From positions 1 to 28,876 of the forward strand of contig JALOBM010000025.1 in assembly GCA_023228285.1 (NCBI GenBank): a stretch of 28,876 nucleotides of DNA. The letters are read 5' to 3'. Origin of the DNA: Candidatus Cloacimonadota bacterium (GTDB lineage: Bacteria > Cloacimonadota > Cloacimonadia > Cloacimonadales > Cloacimonadaceae). Below the pieces are notes generated by a model that saw only the letters and a list, made by a program, of their open reading frames with translations, did not search any database and was not told where the DNA came from. This document shows, piece by piece, positions 1-8,760 of the stretch (its first letter is position 1; the number at the start of each line of letters is the position of its first letter). The position numbers were made by a program, and so were the translations under genes.

Positions 1-177
1 CTGATATCAAGGTGTTATCATCCTGTGCTCACTCGATGATAACCCGATGATATCTACTTCTCTACACGTTGATACACAGAGTGTGAACCGCAGCTCTGAA
101 TCATTCGGCAGATTATCTGCCAAAGTGGAGTATGGCAGCCCAGCAGAAAACGACATTCGTACCTTGACGAGTCACTA
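1..177. repeat. 177-bp direct repeat, copy 1 (at window edge)
   Basis: This stretch recurs at 11350-11526 with only two differences in 177 bp (positions 138 and 175). It opens with a large imperfect hairpin: arms 3-22 and 35-54 pair at 17 of 20 positions around a 12-nt loop. Further in, at 109-123, is a perfect 15-nt palindrome (GGCAGAT-T-ATCTGCC). The two ends resemble each other in inverted orientation (CTGA..TCAAGGT), as in a MITE-like non-autonomous element. I see no open reading frame of its own. The repeat starts exactly at base 1, so the window or contig may end because of this repeat. Its true left limit cannot be seen. Confidence 0.85.
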
Positions 178-1419
178 GTAGAGCGTTCATAAAACAATAT
201 ATCATACTCTAATCTCATCCATCTTATATCTCCACCTGAACACGACAGGCGATTGATTTAGCTCATCAATACCTTTGTAGATTCGATCAATTAGTTCTTC
301 CTTGCTGTTTACGCGTATGAATCGCAGCAAGGAGCGCGAGATTTTACTAAAGAACATTTCAATCAGGTTAAGCCATGAACCATGCTTAGGGGTAAATACA
401 AATTCAAACCTATTAGGCATGGAAAGAAGGTATGCTTTGGTTTCTTTAGATACGTGGGCTGAGTGGTTATCGAGTATAATACGGATTTTCTGGTGTTCTG
501 GAATCTGCTCATTTAACATATTCAAAAACTCGATGAATTCTTTACTGCGATGTTGTTCGCGAACTAAGGGATAAATCTTGCCATCATGAAGATTGATCCC
601 AGCAAGCAAAGATACCGTGCCAAGTCTCTTATACTCTGGGTCTCTACCAATGTTAGGATATTCACCAGGTACGGGTGAAAGTTGTGCGCCCACATTTGCT
701 ATAGCTTGGATGCCAGGCTTTTCGTCGTAACTCACAGTCACCATGTTACGTTCCAAGTCGGGATTGCTGTTGAATATTTCGACTTCCTTATATACACATA
801 GCACATTGGCCATCTTCTCCTCAAACTGAGGATCTCGTTTTTCCAAGTAGTAAGTTACTTTATGAGGTTTGATACGATTTGAAGTTAGTATGCTGTGAAG
901 AGCACTTTTCCCAATCTTTGACAAGCACTCAAATCCTTCCTGTTTACAGTTTGTAGATATATGTCGTACCAATGCGCTGTAAGTCCAAGTCTCCGCTGCA
1001 TAACCGTAGTTCTTAGGTGGATTACAGGCAATTGAAACTACCCAGGATTTTGCATCGTCTGTAATGATTGGCCTTCTGCCTGGACGTGGCATATCATTTA
1101 ATGCTTCGAGTACACCATATGCCAAAGCTCGATTAATACATCGCTCTACCTTGGGTCTGTTCGTTTGGTGAGATCTTGCTATCTCTGTTACGCTCAAACC
1201 AGTGTAATAATCATATAGCATGCTCGCCCTGGTAACTTTAGAATGGCCTTCCGTCCTAGAATTCCGTATTTTTAACAACTCAACCAATTCGGCATTAGTC
1301 ATCACTATCTTGGCTCGTGTACTTGGCTTTCCCATTGATATCTCCCACAATGTTTTCTTTGATAGTGAGAAGATAATCGATAACCCTAATTACGCAACAT
1401 AATTAATAGAACGATCTAC
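178..1419 (-). mobile_element. IS630-family insertion sequence
   Basis: The element is 1242 bp and carries one intact transposase. Its ends are inverted repeats: GTAGAGCGTTC at 178-188 matches the reverse complement of GAACGATCTAC at 1409-1419 at 10 of 11 positions. A TA dinucleotide flanks it on each side (176-177 and 1420-1421), the target duplication expected for IS630/Tc1-mariner elements. The size is normal for the family. The left boundary falls at the end of the 177-bp repeat. Confidence 0.88.
202..1350 (-). CDS. IS630-family DDE transposase
   Basis: The protein is 382 residues and catalyses cut-and-paste transposition of the surrounding element. An N-terminal helix-turn-helix region contains SVTEIARSHQTNRPKVERCI, followed by a GRRP linker. 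The catalytic domain shows the DDE signature: the first Asp in VSYDEKPG, the second in ILDNHSAH, and the Glu in GSWLNLIEMFFS. The frame is uninterrupted and both inverted repeats are present, so the element could be active. The start may be this ATG or the one five codons later (MGKPSTR), which resembles homologues better. No accessory gene is present. Confidence 0.93.
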   Translation of the reverse strand: MWEISMGKPSTRAKIVMTNAELVELLKIRNSRTEGHSKVTRASMLYDYYTGLSVTEIARSHQTNRPKVERCINRALAYGVLEALNDMPRPGRRPIITDDAKSWVVSIACNPPKNYGYAAETWTYSALVRHISTNCKQEGFECLSKIGKSALHSILTSNRIKPHKVTYYLEKRDPQFEEKMANVLCVYKEVEIFNSNPDLERNMVTVSYDEKPGIQAIANVGAQLSPVPGEYPNIGRDPEYKRLGTVSLLAGINLHDGKIYPLVREQHRSKEFIEFLNMLNEQIPEHQKIRIILDNHSAHVSKETKAYLLSMPNRFEFVFTPKHGSWLNLIEMFFSKISRSLLRFIRVNSKEELIDRIYKGIDELNQSPVVFRWRYKMDEIRV

Positions 1420-1541
1420 TAGTTTGGAACAATCAATGTTCCTGCTGAATTTCGCTTATTTGCCTAATGTTTTGTAGAATCTCTTCCCTAAAAGTCAGAA
1501 TAAACTTACTGCAGAAGAGAAAGACAATGGCTTTACCAAAA

Positions 1542-1585
1542 CTTAACACAGTCCTTATATAAGCCTAACAAAAGATAGGTATAAT
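1542..1585 (+). promoter_or_regulatory. Candidate Pho-box promoter of the pst operon
   Basis: A perfect -10 element TATAAT lies at 1580-1585. No consensus -35 sits at the right spacing (1557-1562 reads ATATAA). In its place are three 11-bp blocks in phase, CTTAACACAGT (1542-1552), CCTTATATAAG (1553-1563) and CCTAACAAAAG (1564-1574). The first and third share CYTAACA. Eleven-bp direct repeats replacing the -35 are the arrangement PhoB/PhoP-type regulators bind. The 10-mer CTTAACACAG recurs at 9521-9530 in front of phoB. Binding is inferred. Confidence 0.6.
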
Positions 1586-1630
1586 CTAAGTGTAGCGCAT
1601 TGACGCAAAAACCTAAATAAGGAGATAGTA

Positions 1631-2749
1631 ATGAAACACTGGGTTTACAAAAGCCTTGTATTAGCACTATTGATGATTCTTCCACTAGCCGCGATGGCAG
1701 CGGAAAGCACACTGAGCACTGAATTATGGGGCCGCTGGACTATGACTACCGGAACCAGCGCTGCAGACCGCAGAACCATTACAAAAGCAAACGCTATGGC
1801 TCTGGAGCGTGGTTATGTGGATCTGAAAACCAAATTCAGCGAAAATACATCTGCCAGATTTACCGTAGATGTATTCTCCACAGACGATCAGAAGAATGGT
1901 GCTGGACTAAAACTGAAATATGCCTTTCTGGATTTTGGTAATCTGATCCCGATCCAGGACCTAAAACTAAGTGTGGGATTGCAAAAAGTGTTCTTTGGAT
2001 CAATCTACGACTGGGATTACAACCTCATAGGCAAAGCACCGGTGGATGAATACAAGTTGGTAAATTCCGCCGACTACGGTGTCTCGATAAACGGCTATCT
2101 TCCCTCCGGATGGGGTGAGTATGCCATAGGTATGTATAATGGCGAAGGCTATAAGAACTATGGAGCAAACTTGAAAGGCAACACCCGTTTTGAAGGCTTG
2201 GCAAACCTGCGCCTTACTCCTCTTGCTGGTCTTACATTGGGTGCTTCTGTGATGACAAACAGTGTGGAACGTGAGTATGATATCGACACAGATATCCCTG
2301 TCCCAGGTTACCAGAATCAGTTTTTGGCTGATGTACTGGCTCGGTTTGTAGTGGGTCCTCTAGACGTGATGGCAGAATACTTTTCAAAGAATGTAGAATA
2401 CCCAAATATAGAAGATGGCAGCAAGGATTACAACGCTTCCGGTATCTCGATTATTCCAATCTTCAATCTGCGGAACTACATCGACCAAGATATCCAGATC
2501 CTGGGCCGATACGACCGCTGGGATGCCACCGACAACGCTTCGGATAAACACCTCTCAAATGCCCTTACTGCAGGTATCAATTACAATTTTATGCACAACG
2601 ATAGCTACGTGCCATCCATGCAACTGCAGTTAAATGCCACTCACAAGAGCTATGATGAAGACAATTCTGCACCGATATACGCTAATGAATTAAAAGATAG
2701 TTTCACTTTAATGGCGCAGCTTAAGTGGCGCTTTTCTCACGCATTATAG
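1631..2749 (+). CDS. Outer-membrane porin of the phosphate operon
   Basis: This 372-residue protein has a clear Sec signal peptide (about 1-23, ending AAMA before AES). The rest is made of alternating polar/aromatic stretches typical of a 16-18-strand beta-barrel. It looks like the phosphate-selective porin O/P or general-porin type, which lets anions cross the outer membrane. AAGGAGA lies about 6 nt before the ATG and fixes the start. It is the first gene after the Pho-box-like promoter and precedes pstS by 17 bp, so a role in phosphate uptake follows from context. The C-terminus (LKWRFSHAL) is not the classical terminal-Phe form. Substrate specificity is not provable from sequence. Confidence 0.8.
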   Translation: MKHWVYKSLVLALLMILPLAAMAAESTLSTELWGRWTMTTGTSAADRRTITKANAMALERGYVDLKTKFSENTSARFTVDVFSTDDQKNGAGLKLKYAFLDFGNLIPIQDLKLSVGLQKVFFGSIYDWDYNLIGKAPVDEYKLVNSADYGVSINGYLPSGWGEYAIGMYNGEGYKNYGANLKGNTRFEGLANLRLTPLAGLTLGASVMTNSVEREYDIDTDIPVPGYQNQFLADVLARFVVGPLDVMAEYFSKNVEYPNIEDGSKDYNASGISIIPIFNLRNYIDQDIQILGRYDRWDATDNASDKHLSNALTAGINYNFMHNDSYVPSMQLQLNATHKSYDEDNSAPIYANELKDSFTLMAQLKWRFSHAL

Positions 2750-2766
2750 AATAAGGAAGGTACATC

Positions 2767-3576
2767 ATGCGTAACTACATAATTATCTTACTGATAGTCA
2801 TTCTCAGCCTTAGTTTTGCCTATGCCAAAAAAGGACAGATCACTTGCTCCGGATCAACAACCGTGTTGCCCATCGCCCAAGCAGGTGCGGAAGCATTTAT
2901 GGATAGCCACCCCGAATATAATATCTCCGTCCGCGGTGGAGGTTCAGGCGTAGGTATCGCGGCTTTACAAAATGGCACAGTGCAGATTGCCAATTCATCG
3001 CGTCCGATCAAGAGTAAAGAGATTTCTGCCTGCAAAGCAAAGGGGATCAATCCCACTACTTACGTTGTCGCTAACGACGGCATCGCAATTGTGGTGCACA
3101 AAAGCAATCCAATAAGAGACTTAAGCATCACCCAGATCAGGGATGTTTACACCGGAAAGATCACAAATTGGCAAGAACTTGGCGGTCCTTCCTTACCCAT
3201 CGTAGTAGTTTCTCGCGATGTTGCTTCAGGAACCTTTGAAGTGTTCAATGAGAAAGCCCTAAACGGAGCTAAAGTAGCCGCTTCAGCTCAGCTTTTGGCA
3301 TCAAATAATGCTGTGGTTAGTGCTGTGGGTTCTACTCCCGGAGGAATTGGTTATACCGGGCTGGGATACATCAATAGCGACGTAAAAGTAGTTAGTGTAG
3401 AGAATATTACTCCATCAGAATCTTCGGTAAAAGACGGTAGTTATAAACTAAGTCGAAAGCTATATATGTACACTAATGGTAAAGCCACCGGCGGTGTAGG
3501 TAGTTTTATTGGTTGGCTACAGTCCGATGCAGGGCAGAAGATTGTAGAAGAACAAGGTTTTATCTCCATCAAGTAA
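2767..3576 (+). CDS. pstS: Phosphate ABC transporter substrate-binding protein PstS
   Basis: This 269-residue periplasmic protein captures inorganic phosphate and delivers it to PstC/PstA. The signal peptide is about 1-20 (ending FAYA). The phosphate-binding motifs are visible: GSTTVLPIAQ near the N-terminus, GGGSGVGIAAL, IANSSRPIK, VSRDVASGTFEVF and GGIGYTGLGYI. The length is typical of compact PstS proteins. There is no lipobox cysteine, so it is probably soluble in the periplasm. AAGGAAGG precedes the ATG. It sits between the porin and the permease genes, with a hairpin just downstream that may set its excess over them. Confidence 0.95.
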   Translation: MRNYIIILLIVILSLSFAYAKKGQITCSGSTTVLPIAQAGAEAFMDSHPEYNISVRGGGSGVGIAALQNGTVQIANSSRPIKSKEISACKAKGINPTTYVVANDGIAIVVHKSNPIRDLSITQIRDVYTGKITNWQELGGPSLPIVVVSRDVASGTFEVFNEKALNGAKVAASAQLLASNNAVVSAVGSTPGGIGYTGLGYINSDVKVVSVENITPSESSVKDGSYKLSRKLYMYTNGKATGGVGSFIGWLQSDAGQKIVEEQGFISIK

Positions 3577-3592
3577 ATCCCTTATAGTCGCG

Positions 3593-3634
3593 TTCCCGGT
3601 GTTCTCTGACTCTTAGTGGGGGATCAACCGGGAA
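3593..3634 (+). promoter_or_regulatory. Hairpin between pstS and pstC
   Basis: TTCCCGGT (3593-3600) pairs perfectly with ACCGGGAA (3627-3634) around a 26-nt loop in the 83-bp gap between pstS and pstC. There is no U-run after the stem, so it is not an ordinary intrinsic terminator. A stabilising or partially attenuating structure here would fit the need for more binding protein than permease. That role is inferred. Confidence 0.4.
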
Positions 3635-3659
3635 ATAGCGGCTATTTGCAAAGGAAAGT

Positions 3660-4535
3660 ATGGTTATGCAAGTACGCGAAAAAGCTTTCGTTGGCATCAC
3701 TCACACAGCAGCACTCTTCAGTCTGGCAGCTGTATTTGGCATCATATTCAGTGTCTTTCGGGAGGGCATTCCTCTGTTTTGCACTATATCGATCGGGGAT
3801 TTTATCTTCGGCAGTGCTTGGTATCCCACTCATGCCGAGACTCCTCAGTTTGGCGTCCTGTATCTCCTTATTGGATCTCTTCTGGTCACACTGGGTGCGC
3901 TGATGATTGCGGTTCCTCTGGGCTTGGGCAGTGCAATTTTCATTTCGGAGATAGCCACACCGAGACTGAAAGAAATCGCCAAACCGATAGTTGAACTGTT
4001 GGCTGCTATCCCCAGTGTCGTATATGGGCTATTTGGTATGATGGTATTGGCACCATTTGTGCGTGAACTTATCAATCTGAATACAGGACTCAATCTCTTT
4101 AGTACTTCAATTATTCTGGGTCTGATGGTGTTACCGATTATCTCCAGCATGAGTGAGGATGCACTCGCAAACGTTCCCAAACAGCTACGTGAAGCCTCAT
4201 TGGCGCTTGGTGCTACTTCCTGGGAAACTATCGCAAAGGTAGTGGTTCCAGCTGCACGACGAGGCATTGTCGGCTCTGTATTGCAGGGTTTTGGTCGCGC
4301 CATTGGAGAGACTATGGTTGTCTTGATGGTAGCAGGTGGATCAGCGCAAATTCCTAAAAGCATTTTTGACTCTATTCGCCCTCTAACCTCCACTATCGCC
4401 GCTGAAATGGGCGAAACTGTTATCGGTGACCTTCATTATCGCGTGCTTTTTGCCATTGCGGGACTGCTGTTTATTATCACCTTTGTCATCAATCTGGTAG
4501 CGGACTTGGTCTTTCTAAAACGGAAGGTAAAATGA
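3660..4535 (+). CDS. pstC: Phosphate ABC transporter permease PstC
   Basis: This 291-residue inner-membrane protein forms the translocation channel with PstA. Six hydrophobic segments are visible. The first lies around 13-30 (THTAALFSLAAVFGIIFSVF) and the last at about 265-285. The EAA loop that docks on PstB reads REASLALGATSWETIAKVVV, followed by GRAIGETMVVLMVAGG. AAAGGAAAG precedes the ATG; a second ATG two codons in is also possible. The stop overlaps the pstA start (ATGA), so the two are translationally coupled. Confidence 0.94.
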   Translation: MVMQVREKAFVGITHTAALFSLAAVFGIIFSVFREGIPLFCTISIGDFIFGSAWYPTHAETPQFGVLYLLIGSLLVTLGALMIAVPLGLGSAIFISEIATPRLKEIAKPIVELLAAIPSVVYGLFGMMVLAPFVRELINLNTGLNLFSTSIILGLMVLPIISSMSEDALANVPKQLREASLALGATSWETIAKVVVPAARRGIVGSVLQGFGRAIGETMVVLMVAGGSAQIPKSIFDSIRPLTSTIAAEMGETVIGDLHYRVLFAIAGLLFIITFVINLVADLVFLKRKVK

Positions 4536-5386
4536 AATTAAGATATCTTGCTAATATATCCGGCAAGCTACTGATGGCCTTACTTTTTATAATCACTGCC
4601 CTGATGCTTTTCATCTTTTTAGGTAGTATTTTCAGTAGAGGGATAGGAGTGATTTCATGGAGTTTTATCAGTGAAACGCCTCGTTCCGGTATGACTGAAG
4701 GCGGAATATTTCCAGCTATTGTCGGTACATTCTGGCTGACCTTGCTGTCGATACTGATTGCTCTTCCTCTGGGCATATTCTGTGCGATCTATCTGTTTTG
4801 CTACGGCAAGCCAATGTGGTTTGTAAACATGGTAAGGCTTGCGATAAATACTTTGGCAGGGGTCCCTTCGATTATCTACGGATTATTTGGTATGGCTGTA
4901 TTTGTAAACATGTTTTCTCTGGATGTATCTCTCATCAGCGGTGCGTTGACGCTATCGGTATTGGCATTACCGCTGATTATAAACACCACCGAAGAAGCTC
5001 TGCAAAGTGTCCCTGCAGATTTCACCGAAGCTTCCATCGCCTTAGGAGCGCAGAAAAGCACAACTATCATTCGAGTGGTGCTTCCTTCCGCGTTGCCAAA
5101 TATACTCACCGGGGTTATCATCAGCATAGGTCGCGTTGCTGGAGAGACTGCTCCTATTATGTTTACAGCTGCAACCTTCTATTCACGAAAGCTGCCAAAC
5201 TCTTTGAGTGATGAAGTAATGGCTCTGCCATATCATATTTTTGCTTTAGTTACCGAAGGTTCAAAAGCCACCCAGCAAGTTCCCATAGCCTATGGCAGTG
5301 CATTGGTGTTGCTCTTTTTGGTGTTGGGAGTATCATCTATCGCTATCGCAATTCGTTATCATATGAGGAGAAACAAACAATGGTAA
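4532..5386 (+). CDS. pstA: Phosphate ABC transporter permease PstA
   Basis: This 284-residue membrane partner of PstC has six hydrophobic segments. The EAA loop is [20 protein letters not shown], followed by [14 protein letters not shown], the PstA form of the motif. It starts inside the end of pstC (4-bp overlap), and its stop lies within the first codons of pstB. The length is normal for PstA. The C-terminal [10 protein letters not shown] is a short basic cytoplasmic tail whose codons also carry the pstB ribosome-binding site. Confidence 0.94.
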   Translation: MKLRYLANISGKLLMALLFIITALMLFIFLGSIFSRGIGVISWSFISETPRSGMTEGGIFPAIVGTFWLTLLSILIALPLGIFCAIYLFCYGKPMWFVNMVRLAINTLAGVPSIIYGLFGMAVFVNMFSLDVSLISGALTLSVLALPLIINTTEEALQSVPADFTEASIALGAQKSTTIIRVVLPSALPNILTGVIISIGRVAGETAPIMFTAATFYSRKLPNSLSDEVMALPYHIFALVTEGSKATQQVPIAYGSALVLLFLVLGVSSIAIAIRYHMRRNKQW

Positions 5387-6138
5387 ATGCTCATATTCGC
5401 ACACATCATTTGCAGCTATATTTCGGGCAAAATCACGTTCTACACGACATCAATATAAGCCTTCATACCCACAAAATCACTGCTATGATCGGTCCTTCAG
5501 GTTGCGGGAAATCCAGCCTTCTCCGCTGTTTTAACCGCATGAACGATCTGATTCCAAATGCAAAAGTGGAAGGTAGCATCTTTTTGAACGAAGAAGATAT
5601 TTACGATCCTAAAGCTGATGTATCGTCGATTCGAACAAGAGTGGGGATGGTGTTTCAAAAGCCAAATCCCTTTCCAAAATCCATCTTCAACAACGTTGCT
5701 TATGGATTAGAAATCCAAGGCAAATACAAAAAATCTGAGATATCGGACAGAGTAGAGAAAAGCCTCAAAGATGCCTGGCTTTGGGAAGAAGTAAGAGATC
5801 GCATTCATAGCTCTGCAATGGCACTTTCTGGCGGTCAACAGCAACGACTATGCATAGCCCGCGCTTTGGCAAACGGGCCCTCGATCTTGCTTTTGGACGA
5901 ACCTACATCAGCGTTGGATCCGCAGTCCACAGCAAAAATTGAAGAACTATGCCTGGCGCTGAAAGATCAAGTAACTATATTGATTGTAACTCATAACATT
6001 GCTCAGGCAGGGCGAATCTCGGATTACACAGCCTTTATGTATCTGGGAGATTTGGTGGAATTTGGCGAAAGCTCGCAGGTTTTTACTGTCCCGCAGGATC
6101 CTCGCACAGAAGCTTATCTTACTGGAGTATTCGGTTGA
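5380..6138 (+). CDS. pstB: Phosphate ABC transporter ATPase PstB
   Basis: This 252-residue cytoplasmic ATPase powers phosphate import. Walker A is GPSGCGKSS (about 38-46), the Q-loop lies in [15 protein letters not shown], the signature is LSGGQQQR, Walker B is [12 protein letters not shown], and the switch histidine is in IVTHN. The PNPFPKSI stretch is characteristic of PstB. ATGAGGAG upstream supplies the ribosome-binding site, and the start overlaps pstA by 7 bp. It is followed 22 bp later by phoU. Confidence 0.96.
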   Translation: MVNAHIRTHHLQLYFGQNHVLHDINISLHTHKITAMIGPSGCGKSSLLRCFNRMNDLIPNAKVEGSIFLNEEDIYDPKADVSSIRTRVGMVFQKPNPFPKSIFNNVAYGLEIQGKYKKSEISDRVEKSLKDAWLWEEVRDRIHSSAMALSGGQQQRLCIARALANGPSILLLDEPTSALDPQSTAKIEELCLALKDQVTILIVTHNIAQAGRISDYTAFMYLGDLVEFGESSQVFTVPQDPRTEAYLTGVFG

Positions 6139-6160
6139 TACCCGAAAAAAGGACAAACGC

Positions 6161-6805
6161 ATGTTGAATAACAAATTGAATGAATTGAAAAAAATGCTTC
6201 TCGATGAAGCTGTGTTGGTTGAAAAGATGGTGATTACGTCCATGAACGCTTTACATAACGGCAATTCTTGCAATCTGAACTCGATTATGCTTTTGGAAGA
6301 CAGAGTGAATCGTTTGGAAGTGGAAATAGACACCTTTTGTACTTCGCTGATCGCTCTATATCAGCCCGAAGCGGCAGATTTGCGTTCCGTTCTGATGTTT
6401 TTCAAGATCAATAACGATCTTGAACGTTTAGCTGATCAGGCAGTGAATATCGCTGAAAGCGCAAATGCCATTTGTGGGGAACCCATTGCCGGATACTTGC
6501 CGGATCTGATTCGCATGAATAAAAAGGCGATCGAAATGCTGCATCAGAGTATCTCTGCGTTCATTGATCGTGATGTGGATCTGGCACGTAGAGTGTGTGT
6601 GGACGATAGCGTAGTGGATGACCTGAATCGTGTGATGCATAGCACTCTGATAGGTCTTATGAAAGAAAATCCTTCATATATAGATACTTACATGCATTTG
6701 CTACGAATCTCTAAGAACCTCGAGCGTATTGCGGATCTTTCTACGAATATCGCTGAAAACACTGTCTTTCTGGTGCAGGGTAAGGTGATAAAACATCTGG
6801 GGTAG
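6161..6805 (+). CDS. phoU: Phosphate signalling protein PhoU
   Basis: This protein of about 214 residues links PstB to PhoR and damps the Pho response when phosphate is plentiful. It contains the two three-helix PhoU repeats with their metal-binding signatures NNDLERLADQAVNIAE and SKNLERIADLSTNIAE. The frame is open further upstream to 5999 inside pstB. AAAGGAC before the ATG at 6161 and the family N-terminus (NNKLNELKKMLLDEAVLVEK) place the true start here. It is the last gene of the + strand operon and converges on the sigma-factor gene. Confidence 0.94.
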   Translation: MLNNKLNELKKMLLDEAVLVEKMVITSMNALHNGNSCNLNSIMLLEDRVNRLEVEIDTFCTSLIALYQPEAADLRSVLMFFKINNDLERLADQAVNIAESANAICGEPIAGYLPDLIRMNKKAIEMLHQSISAFIDRDVDLARRVCVDDSVVDDLNRVMHSTLIGLMKENPSYIDTYMHLLRISKNLERIADLSTNIAENTVFLVQGKVIKHLG

Positions 6806-6934
6806 GTGATCCCGTACTGTAATTCCCCCCTTGCTGTGGTGTATGTCGCATAAATGTGCGATGATTAAGCTATACTATGTATCATTATCGGTGTATCTTT
6901 GTATTGAAGCTTGGCTGAAGCAAAGAAACGGTTT

Positions 6935-7423
6935 TTATGATCGACTATCCTGCTGCTTATGCAATGCCCGCAATCTGCGTAAGGCTTTGCCCCGGAGTTG
7001 CTTTACACGTTCTGTACTGAGTTGCAGGATTTGGGCGATTTCTTTGATGCTATAGCTTTGAGAATAGCAAAGCATCAATATCTTCCGTTCGATTTCCGGA
7101 ATGCTTTCAGGCAGGTACAGCCCTTCCTGCACAAGTTCTACATCAGTGTTAGTATCTACCTTGTCTTCAATTTCCATCGCGCTAGTGCGTTTTTGAAATG
7201 ATAGTTCCAACTCTAATGCAGCAAGGATGCGCTTTTCGATCCAGTAGTATGCGTAGGTGGAAAATTTTGTGCCCTTCGAAGGATCATAGCGGTTGTTTGC
7301 TTCCAGAAGTCCAAGCATTCCTTCCTGAACCAAGTCTTCAAAGTCGGGTTTCCCACAGAAATGACGCTTTGCCAGGTTTATTACCATGCCTTCGAATTTT
7401 CGTACGATGAGTTCGGGATCCAT
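6935..7423 (-). CDS. Small sigma-70-family RNA polymerase sigma factor
   Basis: This 162-residue protein has a region-2 domain in its first half (FEDLVQEGMLGLLEAN, then KGTKFSTYAYYWIEKRIL) and a region-4 helix-turn-helix in its second (YSIKEIAQILQLSTERVKQL). Regions 1.1 and 3 are missing, so the plan is reduced but not a textbook ECF. Its ATG lies 2 nt after the phoR stop, with GGAG inside the end of phoR, so it is translated as the third gene of phoB-phoR-sigma. That placement suggests a sigma factor tied to phosphate status. I recognise no anti-sigma gene nearby. The family call is firm; the regulatory role is inference. Confidence 0.85.
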   Translation of the reverse strand: MDPELIVRKFEGMVINLAKRHFCGKPDFEDLVQEGMLGLLEANNRYDPSKGTKFSTYAYYWIEKRILAALELELSFQKRTSAMEIEDKVDTNTDVELVQEGLYLPESIPEIERKILMLCYSQSYSIKEIAQILQLSTERVKQLRGKALRRLRALHKQQDSRS

Positions 7424-7425
7424 GC

Positions 7426-8760
7426 TTATCTCCAGATATGAGGGTCAGGAAAAATTTGTGGGATTGTGATCCGGAAGCTGGTTCCCTGTCCGATATCACT
7501 TTCCACCAGGATGCTACCGCCGTGCATGGCAACAATGTGCTTTACTATTGCCAACCCCAAACCCGTGCCTCCTTTAGAACGGTTTCGAGAGCGTTCGCCC
7601 ACCCAGAAGCGTTCAAATATGCGGGTTTGATCTTTGGGATCTATGCCTTCACCTGTATCACTGAAATTCACGTGAAACAAGTCTGAATCCTGCCAGACAT
7701 GAATCTTGATTCCTCCTTTTTTGGTGTGGCGGATGGAGTTTTGGGCCAGATTGATAAAGACTTGTTCAAACTTGAATGGATCCAGAAAGCATACCCCGTC
7801 GTAAGGTTCCAGATGAATACTTAGGTCCAGTCCTGCAGCATCGGTCATAGGTTTTAAAATCAGATTGATATTGCCCATCAATTCCGCCGCTTTTACTTCC
7901 TGAATATTCAGGCCCAGTCCGCGTTCCAAACGAATCAGATCTTCCAGATCAGCAATCAGATGAATCAGCCTGTCGGTGTGGTTTTGGATGATTTTCAGAT
8001 AGCGTTCCTGGTTTGCTCCATCATCCTCCAAAGCTTCGGTAAAACCCTTGATGGCAGTAAGGGGAGTACGTAGTTCGTGGGCAAGGTTTACGATGAAATC
8101 ACGCTTCATCAGCTGTGCAGCACGTAGATCATCAATACTTTGCAGCATAAATACACGGCGTTCCCTTTTGGCGTCTGTGGCAGCGCTAAGCAGATAGTAG
8201 TGGTCGTCAATACAAAATTCACGCAGCTCTTTGGCATCGCTCTGAGGAAATTCATGCAGAAAATCCAGCAGTAAAGGATCGCGGATAAGCTCCCAATAGT
8301 AGGTTTTCTTTTTGTCGCCTATAGCGGGGAAAAGGGCTTGGAAGGAGAGATTGGTCCACAGCACTCTGCCTTCGGGATCCAAAGCCCAGAGAGGATCTTC
8401 ATTTGAGGAGATCAGCAAGCGCAACTCTTCTCTGTGGGCTGCCAGATGTCCAATTGTGCTATCCTTTTGTGAGAGTACACGGTTCAAAGTTCTACCCAAT
8501 TCATCGAATTCCGCTACCTCCAGATCCGGTAAAGAGCTAGTTTCTTCACCTCGGGAGATGCGTTTGGCAGCATCGTTGATACGGTGAAGCTGGCGATTGA
8601 AGACGATCAAGGAAAAGATCAATATCGCTGCTGTGCTAAGGGTCATTATCAGCAAGATTGTATTGATACCAGCACCGATCAAAAGCAATGCATTAAGTAG
8701 AGCCAGATTCAAGATGTTCAGTAGCACCAAACTGCGATTAAAGCTGCGTTTTTCCATCAT
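7426..8760 (-). CDS. phoR: Sensor histidine kinase PhoR
   Basis: This 444-residue protein has two adjacent transmembrane segments (about 11-30 and 34-54) with almost no periplasmic loop. They are followed by a HAMP-like linker (about 55-100) and a PAS domain (about 110-210). The HisKA box is FIVNLAHELRTPLTAIKGF, with His about 228. The ATPase domain shows N box QVFINLAQNSIRHTKKG, G1 DTGEGIDP and G2 GGTGLGLAIV. Lack of a sensory periplasmic domain is typical of PhoR, which reads phosphate through Pst/PhoU. The ATG abuts the phoB stop (TAG-ATG) with only a weak ribosome-binding site, implying coupled translation. Confidence 0.93.
   Translation of the reverse strand: MMEKRSFNRSLVLLNILNLALLNALLLIGAGINTILLIMTLSTAAILIFSLIVFNRQLHRINDAAKRISRGEETSSLPDLEVAEFDELGRTLNRVLSQKDSTIGHLAAHREELRLLISSNEDPLWALDPEGRVLWTNLSFQALFPAIGDKKKTYYWELIRDPLLLDFLHEFPQSDAKELREFCIDDHYYLLSAATDAKRERRVFMLQSIDDLRAAQLMKRDFIVNLAHELRTPLTAIKGFTEALEDDGANQERYLKIIQNHTDRLIHLIADLEDLIRLERGLGLNIQEVKAAELMGNINLILKPMTDAAGLDLSIHLEPYDGVCFLDPFKFEQVFINLAQNSIRHTKKGGIKIHVWQDSDLFHVNFSDTGEGIDPKDQTRIFERFWVGERSRNRSKGGTGLGLAIVKHIVAMHGGSILVESDIGQGTSFRITIPQIFPDPHIWR

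Noticed and set aside
3845..4393. 182-codon - strand frame opposite pstC
   Set aside because: It is a shadow of the membrane-protein coding sequence, without a ribosome-binding site.
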